NCBI GenBank assembly: GCA_025060615.1
Contig: JANXBS010000003.1
Coordinates: 193,284-257,283 of the forward strand
DNA: 64,000 nucleotides
Origin: Anaerolineae bacterium
GTDB taxonomy: Bacteria > Chloroflexota > Anaerolineae > DUEN01
Reading direction: 5' to 3'
Part shown: one piece after another, positions 1 to 8,104 of the stretch
Position numbering within the stretch: the stretch's first letter is position 1
How the letters are laid out: every line of letters begins with the position of its first letter
Notes under the pieces: generated by a model
What the model was told of the DNA's origin: nothing
The model's input: only the letters and a program-made list of their open reading frames with translations
Databases searched by the model: none
Program-made: the position numbers and the translations under genes

Positions 1-1
1 T

Positions 2-913
2 CGCACCTGGGGATTCAACCCACCTCGGAACGATCCAATCCTTCCTTCGGGATGGGTGGCCATCCTTCTCCACACCTGGCGAAGCTACTGGCTCAGCTAC
101 CTTCAACTCAGGCAGCCGGCCTGGGTTTATTATGGTGCATGGCTACTTCCCATCCTCGCTGTGGTCGGATGGATTCGGCGATGGCGACGCCGTGAGACGA
201 GCCTGGATTCGCGCGTGCTGGTGGTGCTTGCCGCTCAAATCCTTGCCATGGGCGCGGCCTGGCTCTTCTGGACGACTCGGGTGCCCGGCACCGATCAGGC
301 ACGTCTACTCGCTCCTGCGTACCCGGCTATCGCTGTTCTGGCCTCGATGGGCATGGTCTATCTTTGGCCGCGGCCATGGATGCGTAAGCTCGGCGTTGTC
401 CTCATCTGCTTCGGTCTGGCAGGGATCAGCCTATGGACGATCTTTGGCGTGCTGCGCCCTCATTTCGCCCCACCCCCCACCGAGTTGGCCCCCTCTGCAC
501 CACCTCAGATCGCCTTCGGTGGTGAGCTGGGGCTGGACTACCGGATCACCATGGAGGCGATTCCGCTTCAGATCGGACAGCGAATTGAGATCGAAGCCCG
601 CTGGCGGGCGTTAGCTCCGATCCATCGCGACCTGTGGGTTCAGTGGAAACTGCAGCCCTTGCAAGGAGACCCTCTAGTGGTCGCTTTCAAGTCTCCTTCT
701 CGTGGCCTCTACAGCACGGACCGCTGGCCGCTAGGGCGAGTTATTCGTGCTCATCATACGATCGTAATACCGGAAGGGGCTAGGCCCGGGGTCTATCGCC
801 TGATCGCCAGTGTGCGCCCGCCGGACAAAGCTGTTTGGCTGCCCGTCTTAGTCGAAGGCCAGGTCATCGGTGAGGAAATCGTCCTCGCAGAAGTGATGGT
901 AGTAACACCCTAA
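2..913 (+). CDS. C-terminal part of a polytopic membrane protein, glycosyltransferase-39/PMT-like (5' end outside window)
   Basis: The reading frame is open from the left edge through a GTG at 56, so the gene starts upstream and at least 303 residues are seen. The visible part has several hydrophobic segments. One is followed by a D-Q-A-R-L-L-A-P-A-Y-P segment that resembles the conserved end of the last membrane block of dolichyl-phosphate-mannose-type (GT39) glycosyltransferases, where a tract just outside the membrane precedes a final helix pair. After about residue 150 the protein is soluble and beta-rich, probably an extracytoplasmic tail. The true substrate is unknown. The family assignment is inferred from this short motif and topology. 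The stop codon lies in the loop of a small hairpin. Confidence 0.55.
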   Translation, partial: RTWGFNPPRNDPILPSGWVAILLHTWRSYWLSYLQLRQPAWVYYGAWLLPILAVVGWIRRWRRRETSLDSRVLVVLAAQILAMGAAWLFWTTRVPGTDQARLLAPAYPAIAVLASMGMVYLWPRPWMRKLGVVLICFGLAGISLWTIFGVLRPHFAPPPTELAPSAPPQIAFGGELGLDYRITMEAIPLQIGQRIEIEARWRALAPIHRDLWVQWKLQPLQGDPLVVAFKSPSRGLYSTDRWPLGRVIRAHHTIVIPEGARPGVYRLIASVRPPDKAVWLPVLVEGQVIGEEIVLAEVMVVTP

Positions 914-921
914 AAGGGTGT
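905..921. terminator. small inverted repeat at a convergent gene end
   Basis: The arms ACACCC (905-910) and GGGTGT (916-921) flank TAAAA, which contains the stop codon of the upstream gene. It lies between two convergent genes. There is no clear T-tract on either side, so function as a terminator is only suggested by position. Confidence 0.3.
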
Positions 922-941
922 CTGAAAAGCCTTGCCCAAGG

Positions 942-2057
942 TCAGTCCCATCGGCTGCGGGCCAACGCCAACGAGGCCATCCCTGCGGCTACTGCCAGTC
1001 CAGCCAGTGCCATCACCTCTGGCCAGATCGCGCTCAATCCTGCGCCCTTCAAGGCGATCGCGCGCAGGGCTGCCAGATAGTGGCGAAGAGCGGAGAGGAT
1101 AGAAATGGCCTGTAGGAACGCCGGCATGTTCTTCACCGGCACCATGTAGCCCGATAGGCTGACATCGGTCATGGCGACAATGAACACCAACAGGATCGCC
1201 TGCTGCTGCGTACGCGAGATAGCCGAGATCAACATGCCCCAGCCGATCTCCACCGCGATGAAGAGGAGGGTGACGCCGAACAGCAGCAACAGGGAACCTC
1301 GCATGGGCACGTGAAAGCCGTAGACCATCACGCCCAGCATAAACGCGAAGTTCAGAAGCCCCAGCACGGCTGCCGGGATAGCCTTGCCCGTGATCAGCTC
1401 GAAGCGGCTCAGCGGCGTCACGGCTAGTTGCTCCAGCGTGCCCAGCTCCCGCTCGCGGGCCAGCATCGTAGCGGCCACCACCAATACAACCTCATAGATA
1501 ATGAAGCCCATCTGGGCTGGGATCGCCTGATACTGGACATTCATCGCCGGGTTGAATCGCACAGCAGCGCGCAGCTCGATGGGCATTTCGACAAATTGAG
1601 GAGAGGCTCTCGTCAACCGGCGTACAAATTCAGTGATCGCTCCTTCGGCTGTGCCTAGCGCGGTGCTAGCCAGGATGTTGTTAGTCCCATCCACGATGAT
1701 CTGAACCTGAGGGGGACGGGTCGGCCGTGTCAAATCGCGTGAGAAGCCGGCGGGGATCACCACCACCATGGTCGCCTTTCCCTCGGTCAGCAAGACGTTT
1801 GCTTCAGCCAGGCTTCGGGGGTGATAGCGGACGTCCAATTCTTCCGTTACGTCCAAGGCTGTAATAAGTTGGCGGCTTGCTGTGGAGTGATCCTGATCCC
1901 AAATGGCTATAGGCAGGTGATTCCACCCGCGACTGGTGGACTGGGCGATCAAGCTGAGCTGGACAGCGGGGAACAGCAAGATGAACGTGATGAAGATGCG
2001 ATCACGGCGAAGCTGGATGAACTCTTTGATGACCAGGTTTTTGATCCGAAGCAGCAT
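942..2057 (-). CDS. ABC-2 type transporter permease (YhhJ/YbhR-like)
   Basis: This 371-residue protein has the typical ABC-2 membrane-domain layout. A short cytoplasmic N-terminus and a first helix at about residues 20-40 are followed by a large extracytoplasmic domain (about 45-175) containing the I-A-I-W-D-Q-D-H-S segment of DrrB/YbhR-type permeases. A C-terminal block of five hydrophobic helices follows, with the R-E-R-E-L-G-T-L-E-Q element between them. It should export a hydrophobic compound as a dimer with the next permease. It lies 70 bp downstream of a second permease of the same family, probably in one transcript. The ATP-binding subunit normally encoded alongside is absent here. Confidence 0.8.
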   Translation of the reverse strand: MLLRIKNLVIKEFIQLRRDRIFITFILLFPAVQLSLIAQSTSRGWNHLPIAIWDQDHSTASRQLITALDVTEELDVRYHPRSLAEANVLLTEGKATMVVVIPAGFSRDLTRPTRPPQVQIIVDGTNNILASTALGTAEGAITEFVRRLTRASPQFVEMPIELRAAVRFNPAMNVQYQAIPAQMGFIIYEVVLVVAATMLARERELGTLEQLAVTPLSRFELITGKAIPAAVLGLLNFAFMLGVMVYGFHVPMRGSLLLLFGVTLLFIAVEIGWGMLISAISRTQQQAILLVFIVAMTDVSLSGYMVPVKNMPAFLQAISILSALRHYLAALRAIALKGAGLSAIWPEVMALAGLAVAAGMASLALARSRWD

Positions 2058-2127
2058 GGATATATGCCTCTTGAGTGGCCCAGGAAAATATCACAAAGGC
2101 CTTTTCAAAGCGATGACGCCAACCCTT

Positions 2128-3240
2128 CTAGTCCACTTGCTTCCGAAATAGCGAGACGCCGAGCACCAAAGCAATCAACCCCATCGCCAAGAGTGCCAGG
2201 ACAGGATGGATGAGCTGAGGGATAGACAACCCCTTCAGGAACACCCCGCGGCCGATGGCGATGAAATGCGTCGTTGGCAGGCTGTTGGAGATAAGCACAG
2301 ACCTCATGGATGAGGTGTCAATAGGATGGATCAACCCGGACAGAAAGAAGCTGGGCACAAAGGAGACCAATAGCATGACCAGCATCGCCGTCTGCTGGTT
2401 CCGAATGAAGTTGGCCAGCACCAGGCTGAGCCCCATGCTGGCGCCGAAGAAGATGATCGTCACCGCAAGGAACACGGCGATCTCGCCTTGAAACGGCACA
2501 TGGAACCAGAAGATGGCAACCGCCTGGGCGATCAGGGCGCTGATCAGGCCAGTCCCCAGGTACGCGGTCAACTTACCTAGCAGGTACTCTAACCCACGGA
2601 CGGGCGTGGCGATCAACGTCTCGAAGGTCCCCATCTCCTTTTCTCGGGTGAGCGCCAACATGAGCGCCAACGCCGGCATGGTCAAAAAAATCCCCAACAG
2701 GCCTGGCACCATGCTCACCAGTGATTCCAAGCTGGGGTTATACAGCACCCGGCTGCGGACCTCCAGCGATAGAGATGCTGCCGGGTTGGTCCCTGAGAGT
2801 GTCCATGCGAATGCATTGGTGCGCGCGGTGAGCTCATGAATCGCTTGCCGGGCCATGGTGGCCTCGGCCCCATCCACTAGCACTTGCACCGGCGCGCCGC
2901 TCTTCTCCTGCGCGTCTCGTTCGAAGCCAGGAGGGATCACCAATACCGCGTCCGCCAGGCCGATCGTCAGCAGCCAATCCGCCTGTCGGTAGCTTTCGAC
3001 GTCCGCCACTACGCGTACATCCCCATCTGCCGTCAACGCGGCCAGATACTCTCGGGAAAGCCGGCTGCGGTCCTGGTCCATTACTGCAATCGTTACCTGC
3101 TGTAAATCAAGGGCGAATACGTAGGAAAACATAAACAGCAGGAAAGCTGGCGAGAGCGTCACCAGGAACAACAGGCGTAGATCACGAAAGATGTGGCGCA
3201 TCTCCTTGCGGAGAATCGCAATAGTGCGATGGAGCGACAT
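2128..3240 (-). CDS. ABC-2 type transporter permease (YbhS/YhhJ-like)
   Basis: This 370-residue paralogue of the neighbouring permease has an N-terminal helix at about residues 23-43 and an extracytoplasmic domain beginning with a V-M-D-Q-D-R-S-R-L segment. It ends with a C-terminal bundle of helices containing T-R-E-K-E-M-G-T-F-E-T. The start is an ATG with AAGGGT 4-9 bases upstream. In YbhFSR-type exporters two such permeases work with one (often fused double) ATPase. Here the upstream neighbour is a long repeat-rich intergenic region and then an unrelated CDGSH gene, so the ATPase must be encoded elsewhere or is lost. Confidence 0.8.
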   Translation of the reverse strand: MSLHRTIAILRKEMRHIFRDLRLLFLVTLSPAFLLFMFSYVFALDLQQVTIAVMDQDRSRLSREYLAALTADGDVRVVADVESYRQADWLLTIGLADAVLVIPPGFERDAQEKSGAPVQVLVDGAEATMARQAIHELTARTNAFAWTLSGTNPAASLSLEVRSRVLYNPSLESLVSMVPGLLGIFLTMPALALMLALTREKEMGTFETLIATPVRGLEYLLGKLTAYLGTGLISALIAQAVAIFWFHVPFQGEIAVFLAVTIIFFGASMGLSLVLANFIRNQQTAMLVMLLVSFVPSFFLSGLIHPIDTSSMRSVLISNSLPTTHFIAIGRGVFLKGLSIPQLIHPVLALLAMGLIALVLGVSLFRKQVD

Positions 3241-3570
3241 TCGGACCCTTGTGCGCGAAGCATTAACCTTGACTAAGGAAAGCGGCGGAGAGTGAAGCCA
3301 TACGTTCTTCTCCTCTCCGCCTCAGAGATATCTGTGATCTCTGTCCATTCTTGCCTTTTGCTGCCCAAGGAGGGGCAAATGCCTCATTGAGGGGTACGGG
3401 GGAACACATCCTCCCGCAGGAATAGCCCTTTTAGGCCTCTTCCTTACCATCCTAAGGTCTCTGAGTACGTCCTGAAGCCCTGTTCGTTATAAGAAGAGCT
3501 CACAAGGGCTTTTCCACGAGGGGAACTTGCCCTCTTCGGAACTTCTCGCTAGAAGAGGCTTTAGAGGCCC
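3241..3570. other. 330-bp intergenic region with three nested inverted repeats, no gene
   Basis: No plausible coding frame. It holds three inverted repeats: GGCGGAGAG/CTCTCCGCC (3284-3292 with 3313-3321), CAGAGAT/ATCTCTG (3323-3329 with 3337-3343), and CCTCTTC/GAAGAGG (3531-3537 with 3552-3558). The last lies 13 bases past the CDGSH stop and may end that transcript, although no T-tract follows it. The first two lie upstream of the ABC-2 permease and could form structure in its leader. Confidence 0.5.
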
Positions 3571-3765
3571 TTAGGCGGTGGTTCCAGCGGCTGTCGGGGC
3601 TTCCACGATCACAGGCCCCCTGCCAGGATGCTCTCGGTGGGTGCCGTCGCAGAATGGGAACTGCTTGGAGCCAAAACAGCGACATAAAGCCACCCGTTCC
3701 CCCGGCTGCAATCGTACGGTCGTGCGCGGATGCCCGTTGCGTTCCTCAGTGCTATGTTCGGCCAT
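3571..3765 (-). CDS. CDGSH-type iron-sulfur domain protein
   Basis: This 64-residue protein carries one complete CDGSH 2Fe-2S motif. C28-R-C30 is followed by F-G-S-K-Q-F-P-F and then C39-D-G-T-H43, giving the three-Cys/one-His ligand set that defines the family. Such small soluble proteins hold a redox-active, labile 2Fe-2S cluster and act in electron or cluster transfer. The start is supported by AAGGAGG nine bases before the ATG. The gene lies 41 bp downstream of a radical SAM gene on the same strand and is probably co-transcribed, which suggests (inference) that it supplies electrons or clusters to that enzyme. Confidence 0.85.
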   Translation of the reverse strand: MAEHSTEERNGHPRTTVRLQPGERVALCRCFGSKQFPFCDGTHREHPGRGPVIVEAPTAAGTTA

Positions 3766-3806
3766 GGGAAAAAACCTCCTTCGCTATGATGGAAATCGAA
3801 TCTAGT

Positions 3807-5354
3807 CTATAACCTATCCTGGGTTCTGTCCATGTAATGTCGCTTCCACAACGGCTCTAGCAAGGCCTCCAAGGCCTCGTCATACGCTTGCATGCCTTGA
3901 GCATAGCTTGCATCTAACAGAGCCTGATGCGCGTTCTCGTCGGTCGGTTCAGGTTCGTGCCGCGCCAGCAACTGCCGAAATTCTTTATGGTGATCACGGA
4001 TGGGGCAGGGCATCAGCCAGTTGCCGTGGTTTCCCTCGCGCGGCTGCTCAAAACCGTAGGCGCGCTGCCAGGCCCGGATATCCGCGAAAAACGGATTAGC
4101 CCATACCTCGTTCAGCGTCTTGCCCTGCGCATACACATCATGTATGTTGACCGGCGAATAAGGCACGAACACACATGGGCTGACTGCGCCATTCCAGTCT
4201 ACGCAGAGGTATCCGCCGTCACGTCCGGCCGAGATACAGCCGTCAGACAACGTGCCGCTGTTCCAGAAGTCAGCGATGAACAGCCTCCTTGTCCGGATAA
4301 GCTGCCAAGTGCGCTGCCACAGGCGCAACCGTTGCTCTGGCGTCGGCATCAGGTCCAGGGTGAACGAGCGGCCGATGGGCATGTAGTGAAAAATCCAGGC
4401 GTAGAGAGCTCCCTGGCGTTCGAAGAAGAAATCCACGAACTCGTCTGAGAGGATCTCATCGGCGTTGTGGCGAGTGGCCGTGAGCGAGACGCCGAAGAAC
4501 ACCTTTTCACGCCGGAGCCGGCCCATAGCAGCCACGATCTGGTCAAATACCCCGGCTCCGCGACGCTCGTCGGTGCGCTCACGCATCCCCTCCAATGAGA
4601 TCGCTGGCGTGAGGTTGCCCAGGTAGGCCATCCGCCGCGCCACGGCATTGTCAATCAGAGTACCATTGGTATACATTAAGAAGAAGCAGTCCCGATGTCG
4701 CTCGGCAAGATCCAACACCCCTTTACCGTTCGAACGGTAAGCTAGAGGCTCTCCACCGCTGAGTACGAAGAAGCGAGCGCCCCATAGCTCGTATGCCTCA
4801 GTCACCAGCCGATCCAAGATGGCCCAATCCAGCTTCTCGCGCGTCGGGCCGGCATCGGCATAGCAGCCCACGCAGCGAAGATTGCACGCCTTGCCTGGGC
4901 TGATCAATAGAAAATCGGGCGGGTTACAGCCATACTTGGCCCGGAAACGCGCTTTGGCCGACCAGTCTCCCTGTCCGATCAGGACGTCCTTGATCAGGGT
5001 CCCCAACATGCCGCGCAGCGTGGCCTCGGACAGCTGACCTCGGGCCAATGCCCGCTCGACGGTGTGAAGGATCGCTATGCCCATGTCCAGGCGATCACGC
5101 TCCACGCCCGGGGGGCGATGTGATCGCTTCAATGCCTGCCGGTGGCCTGCGCGCAGACGTGATTCAGCCAGCCGGATAGCAACGTGTCGCACCGGCCCAG
5201 CGCGCGCCAGCATCGGGCCTGCCCAGATGAGAATACGGGTGCCGATGTTGAGGAAAGCCCGGCGCGTTCGGCTGCGGTAGACGCGCAGCCCGCTGGGCTC
5301 CATCCCGTTGGAACTCCGCTGGGACAGCTCCTGACGGTAAAATTGCATTGTCAT
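3807..5354 (-). CDS. radical SAM protein with C-terminal SPASM-like cysteines
   Basis: This 515-residue protein has the radical SAM cluster motif C157-x3-C161-x2-C164 at the start of a partial TIM barrel, followed by S-G-G-E-P-L, the usual SAM-binding GGE element. A C-terminal Cys-rich part (G-C-I-S-A, Y-L-C-V-D, S-P-C-V-F, M-P-C-P-I) resembles SPASM/twitch auxiliary-cluster regions. About 150 residues precede the core, longer than usual, and include a hydrophobic stretch near 40-60. The target is unknown; peptide- or cofactor-modifying enzymes have this layout. The start ATG follows GGGAGGAGGGA. It has its own promoter (5445-5473) and is followed by the CDGSH gene. Confidence 0.85.
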   Translation of the reverse strand: MTMQFYRQELSQRSSNGMEPSGLRVYRSRTRRAFLNIGTRILIWAGPMLARAGPVRHVAIRLAESRLRAGHRQALKRSHRPPGVERDRLDMGIAILHTVERALARGQLSEATLRGMLGTLIKDVLIGQGDWSAKARFRAKYGCNPPDFLLISPGKACNLRCVGCYADAGPTREKLDWAILDRLVTEAYELWGARFFVLSGGEPLAYRSNGKGVLDLAERHRDCFFLMYTNGTLIDNAVARRMAYLGNLTPAISLEGMRERTDERRGAGVFDQIVAAMGRLRREKVFFGVSLTATRHNADEILSDEFVDFFFERQGALYAWIFHYMPIGRSFTLDLMPTPEQRLRLWQRTWQLIRTRRLFIADFWNSGTLSDGCISAGRDGGYLCVDWNGAVSPCVFVPYSPVNIHDVYAQGKTLNEVWANPFFADIRAWQRAYGFEQPREGNHGNWLMPCPIRDHHKEFRQLLARHEPEPTDENAHQALLDASYAQGMQAYDEALEALLEPLWKRHYMDRTQDRL

Positions 5355-5444
5355 TTGGATCCCTCCTCCCCCTTGAGAAAGGCCATAGACCTGTCCCTGG
5401 CAGGTTTCAGGCTCCCCACAGCCCTGGCGATCGGTCCCATTTCA

Positions 5445-5473
5445 GGTATAACTCAAGCAACAAAGGTTGTCAA
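5445..5473 (-). promoter_or_regulatory. sigma70-type promoter of the radical SAM-CDGSH operon
   Basis: Read on the minus strand: TTGACA (5473-5468), 17 bases, TATACC (5450-5445). It predicts a leader of about 80 bases before the ATG at 5354. It is back to back with the tetR promoter. Confidence 0.65.
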
Positions 5474-5501
5474 GCCCAGAGGAGATGCGGAACTATGTGA
5501 T

Positions 5502-5530
5502 TTGCCTTCCAAGCTAAAATCGTTTAAAAT
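5502..5530 (+). promoter_or_regulatory. promoter of the tetR-ABC exporter operon
   Basis: TTGCCT (5502-5507), 17 bases, TAAAAT (5525-5530). The predicted start of transcription falls just before the palindrome at 5541-5554. Confidence 0.6.
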
Positions 5531-5540
5531 ATGGATATTT

Positions 5541-5554
5541 ACCGAACGTTCAGT
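5541..5554. promoter_or_regulatory. probable TetR-family operator
   Basis: A 14-bp palindrome centred on GAACGTTC, with one mismatched pair, begins 11 bases after the -10 hexamer, where a repressor would block initiation or clearance. It sits directly upstream of a TetR-family gene, so autoregulation is likely. Binding is inferred from position and symmetry. Confidence 0.55.
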
Positions 5555-5593
5555 TACTACCCCGTGCAGGGCGATATCCCTTAGGAGGAATAT

Positions 5594-6202
5594 TTGGCAT
5601 CTCTAACCTCTGAGCTGGTAGAAGGCAAAGAGCTGATCCTGCGAGAGGCGGAACGGCTTTTCAGCCAGCGCGGCTACCAGGGCGTATCCATTCGCGAGCT
5701 GGCGCAAGCCTGCGGCATGACCAACGCCGCGCTGTACTACCACTTCAAGGACAAGGAAGATCTCTTCTGCCAGATGGCGATGCGCCAGGTAGAGCGCTTG
5801 GCGCAAACATTGCGAGAGCGAGCAGCTGCTGTTGGAAAGACGCCACAGGCCCAACTGGTTGCCCTAGCTCACGCTTACGCCGAACACCTAAGACAACGCC
5901 AGGATACCGCCCATGTGTATGCCGAGGCCTTTCACAAGTTAGGCCCCCAGCGGGCGCGTGCCCTGCATGAGCACTTCCATCGGCATATGTTGGGCGCTAT
6001 AGCGGAGGTAATTCGCGCTGGACAAGAGACCGGTGCCCTCCGCGCTGTGGATCCCCATATGGCAGCTCGGGCTTTTCTGGGGATGATGGGCATGCTCCGT
6101 TTTCAGCTCCTTAACGGGGAAGTCACCCCTCAGCAGGTGGAGCAATTGGTGGATATCTTCCTCCACGGCGTGGTGGCGACGTCTCAGGGGTGGAAGCCAT
6201 GA
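5594..6202 (+). CDS. TetR/AcrR family transcriptional regulator
   Basis: This 202-residue protein has an N-terminal TetR helix-turn-helix at about residues 14-60. Recognition helix residues V-S-I-R-E-L-A and the conserved A-L-Y-Y-H-F-K-D-K-E-D-L-F element are present. The C-terminal all-helical domain would bind a small-molecule inducer. The start is TTG at 5594, supported by AGGAGG five bases upstream; no ATG lies nearby in frame. The stop overlaps the next gene (ATGA), so it is translationally coupled to the ABC exporter it most likely represses. The promoter and the palindrome at 5541-5554 support autoregulation. Confidence 0.88.
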   Translation: MASLTSELVEGKELILREAERLFSQRGYQGVSIRELAQACGMTNAALYYHFKDKEDLFCQMAMRQVERLAQTLRERAAAVGKTPQAQLVALAHAYAEHLRQRQDTAHVYAEAFHKLGPQRARALHEHFHRHMLGAIAEVIRAGQETGALRAVDPHMAARAFLGMMGMLRFQLLNGEVTPQQVEQLVDIFLHGVVATSQGWKP

Positions 6203-8058
6203 ATCACAGGACGGGCCGGCCCTCTCTCGGCCGTGACCTTGGCCGCGCTTTAAGTTATCTGCGTCGCTATTGGCTAACCACCCTAGGGGCGTGGCTCAGC
6301 TTGCTGCTGATGACCGCGGGGAATCTGGCCGCCCCGCGATTGTTGCAGGTGCTGATTGACCAGGGAATCAAGGCGGGCGACCTGCGGCTCATCTACACTT
6401 TAGCAGCCGGGCTGGTGGGGTTGGCGGCCGCCCGTGGTCTCTTCACATTCTTGCAGGGATATCTCTCCGAGAAGGCCTCACAAGGGGTAGCCTTCGACCT
6501 GCGCCAAGAGCTGTATGCCAAGCTACAGTCTCTCTCGTTCAGCTACCACGATCAGGCGCAGACGGGTCAGTTGATGACGCGCGCCACCAACGACGTAGAG
6601 ATCCTGCGCATGTTCACCGGCATGGGATTCCTGCAGCTTCTCAGCACGGCCCTGATGTTCCTAGGCACGGCTTTCCTGCTGATCTCCCTCGATTGGCAAT
6701 TAGCTCTGCTATCGCTCACCATCGTTCCCATCGCCCTGGTGGTCATCACGACGTTGACACGCCGGATCATGCCGCGTTTCCTGATCATCCAACAGAAGCT
6801 AGGCTACCTCAACACTCTGCTGCAGGAAAACCTGGCCGGTGCGCGCGTGGTGAAGGCGTTCGCCCGAGAGCCGTACGAGATCGAGCGGTTTCAGGCGGCC
6901 AATGTCAGCCTGCTGGAGGAAAATCTGCGCGTGGCCCGCGTCTTCTCGTTCAGCATTCCTCTCATCTTCGGCTTAGGGAACCTCGGCTCCCTGATCGTGA
7001 TTTGGGTAGGCGGGCTACAGGTGATCAATAGCCGGCTTACCCTGGGCGAGCTAGTGGCATTTAACACCTACGTGACCATGCTCACCCTGCCCCTTTTCTT
7101 CCTGGGCATGATCATGGGGTTGATGACACAGGCTGGCGCATCGGCTCGCCGCATCTTCGAGATCTTGGACGCCGACGTCGAGGTGCGTGAGAAGCCGAAT
7201 ACGATCTCGTTACCGCCCATGCGCGGGCGCGTCGAGTTCGATCACGTCACCTTTCGTTATGTCGGCGCCAACGAAGACACGCTGCAGGACGTCTCATTCG
7301 TGGTCGAGCCGGGTGAAACGGTGGCTTTGCTGGGGGCGACCGGCTCAGGCAAGACCACGATCACCCATCTCATCCCTCGCTTTTACGATGTGACTTCCGG
7401 TGCAGTGCGCGTGGATGGCTACGACGTGCGCGATGTCACGCTGCACAGCCTGCGCTCGCAGATCGGCATCGTCTTGCAGGAGACGAACCTATTCACAGGC
7501 ACGATCCGGGAGAATATCGCCTATGGTCGGCCAGACGCCACCATGGAGGAGGTCATCGAGGCCGCCAAAGCCGCCGAGGCGCACGATTTCATCATGAGCT
7601 TTCCGGACGGCTACGAGACGCGCATAGGCGAGCGTGGCGTAGGGCTATCCGGCGGGCAGAAGCAACGGATTGCCATTGCTCGCGCCCTGTTGCTCAACCC
7701 ACGCATCCTCATCCTAGACGACTCCACCTCGAATGTGGACTTGGAGACGGAGGCGCGCATCCGGCGGGCGCTGGAACGGCTGATGAAGGGACGGACCTCG
7801 TTTGTAATCGCTCAACGCATCAGCACGGTGCAGAAGGCGGATCGGATTCTGGTGCTCGATCGAGGCCGGTTAGTGGCTCAGGGTCGCCACGAGGAGCTGT
7901 TGGAGAGCAGCCCTATCTATGCCGAGATCTACCACCTGCAATTGAATGGCCGCCGGCCTGTGGGGATCGAGGCGGTGGCAGTATCTGGCGATAGCCGCCG
8001 CGATGGTGCATTGGGCCAGGCCCAGCCGGCTAATAGTCTGAAGTTCACGCACACATGA
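6199..8058 (+). CDS. ABC exporter half-transporter, degenerate-site subunit
   Basis: An N-terminal six-helix exporter domain (about residues 20-310) is followed by a nucleotide-binding domain. The Walker A G-A-T-G-S-G-K-T-T lies near residue 380 and the intact signature L-S-G-G-Q near 482. Walker B near 506 reads I-L-D-D-S-T, with Asp in place of the catalytic Glu. The switch residue near 538 is Gln (I-A-Q-R-I), not His. This is the pattern of the non-catalytic half of heterodimeric exporters such as BmrC/BmrD or TM287/288. The ATG at 6199 overlaps the tetR stop (ATGA) and is preferred to the in-frame GTG at 6190. Likely role: drug or lipid export with the next gene. Confidence 0.85.
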   Translation: MNHRTGRPSLGRDLGRALSYLRRYWLTTLGAWLSLLLMTAGNLAAPRLLQVLIDQGIKAGDLRLIYTLAAGLVGLAAARGLFTFLQGYLSEKASQGVAFDLRQELYAKLQSLSFSYHDQAQTGQLMTRATNDVEILRMFTGMGFLQLLSTALMFLGTAFLLISLDWQLALLSLTIVPIALVVITTLTRRIMPRFLIIQQKLGYLNTLLQENLAGARVVKAFAREPYEIERFQAANVSLLEENLRVARVFSFSIPLIFGLGNLGSLIVIWVGGLQVINSRLTLGELVAFNTYVTMLTLPLFFLGMIMGLMTQAGASARRIFEILDADVEVREKPNTISLPPMRGRVEFDHVTFRYVGANEDTLQDVSFVVEPGETVALLGATGSGKTTITHLIPRFYDVTSGAVRVDGYDVRDVTLHSLRSQIGIVLQETNLFTGTIRENIAYGRPDATMEEVIEAAKAAEAHDFIMSFPDGYETRIGERGVGLSGGQKQRIAIARALLLNPRILILDDSTSNVDLETEARIRRALERLMKGRTSFVIAQRISTVQKADRILVLDRGRLVAQGRHEELLESSPIYAEIYHLQLNGRRPVGIEAVAVSGDSRRDGALGQAQPANSLKFTHT

Positions 8059-8104
8059 TGCGATATCTTGCATCCGACATCGGTAATACTGGCGAGGTGT
8101 GATC

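Noticed and set aside
132..614. 160-residue frame overlapping the first gene
   Set aside because: Composition-driven shadow of the membrane-protein gene in another frame, with no start signal.
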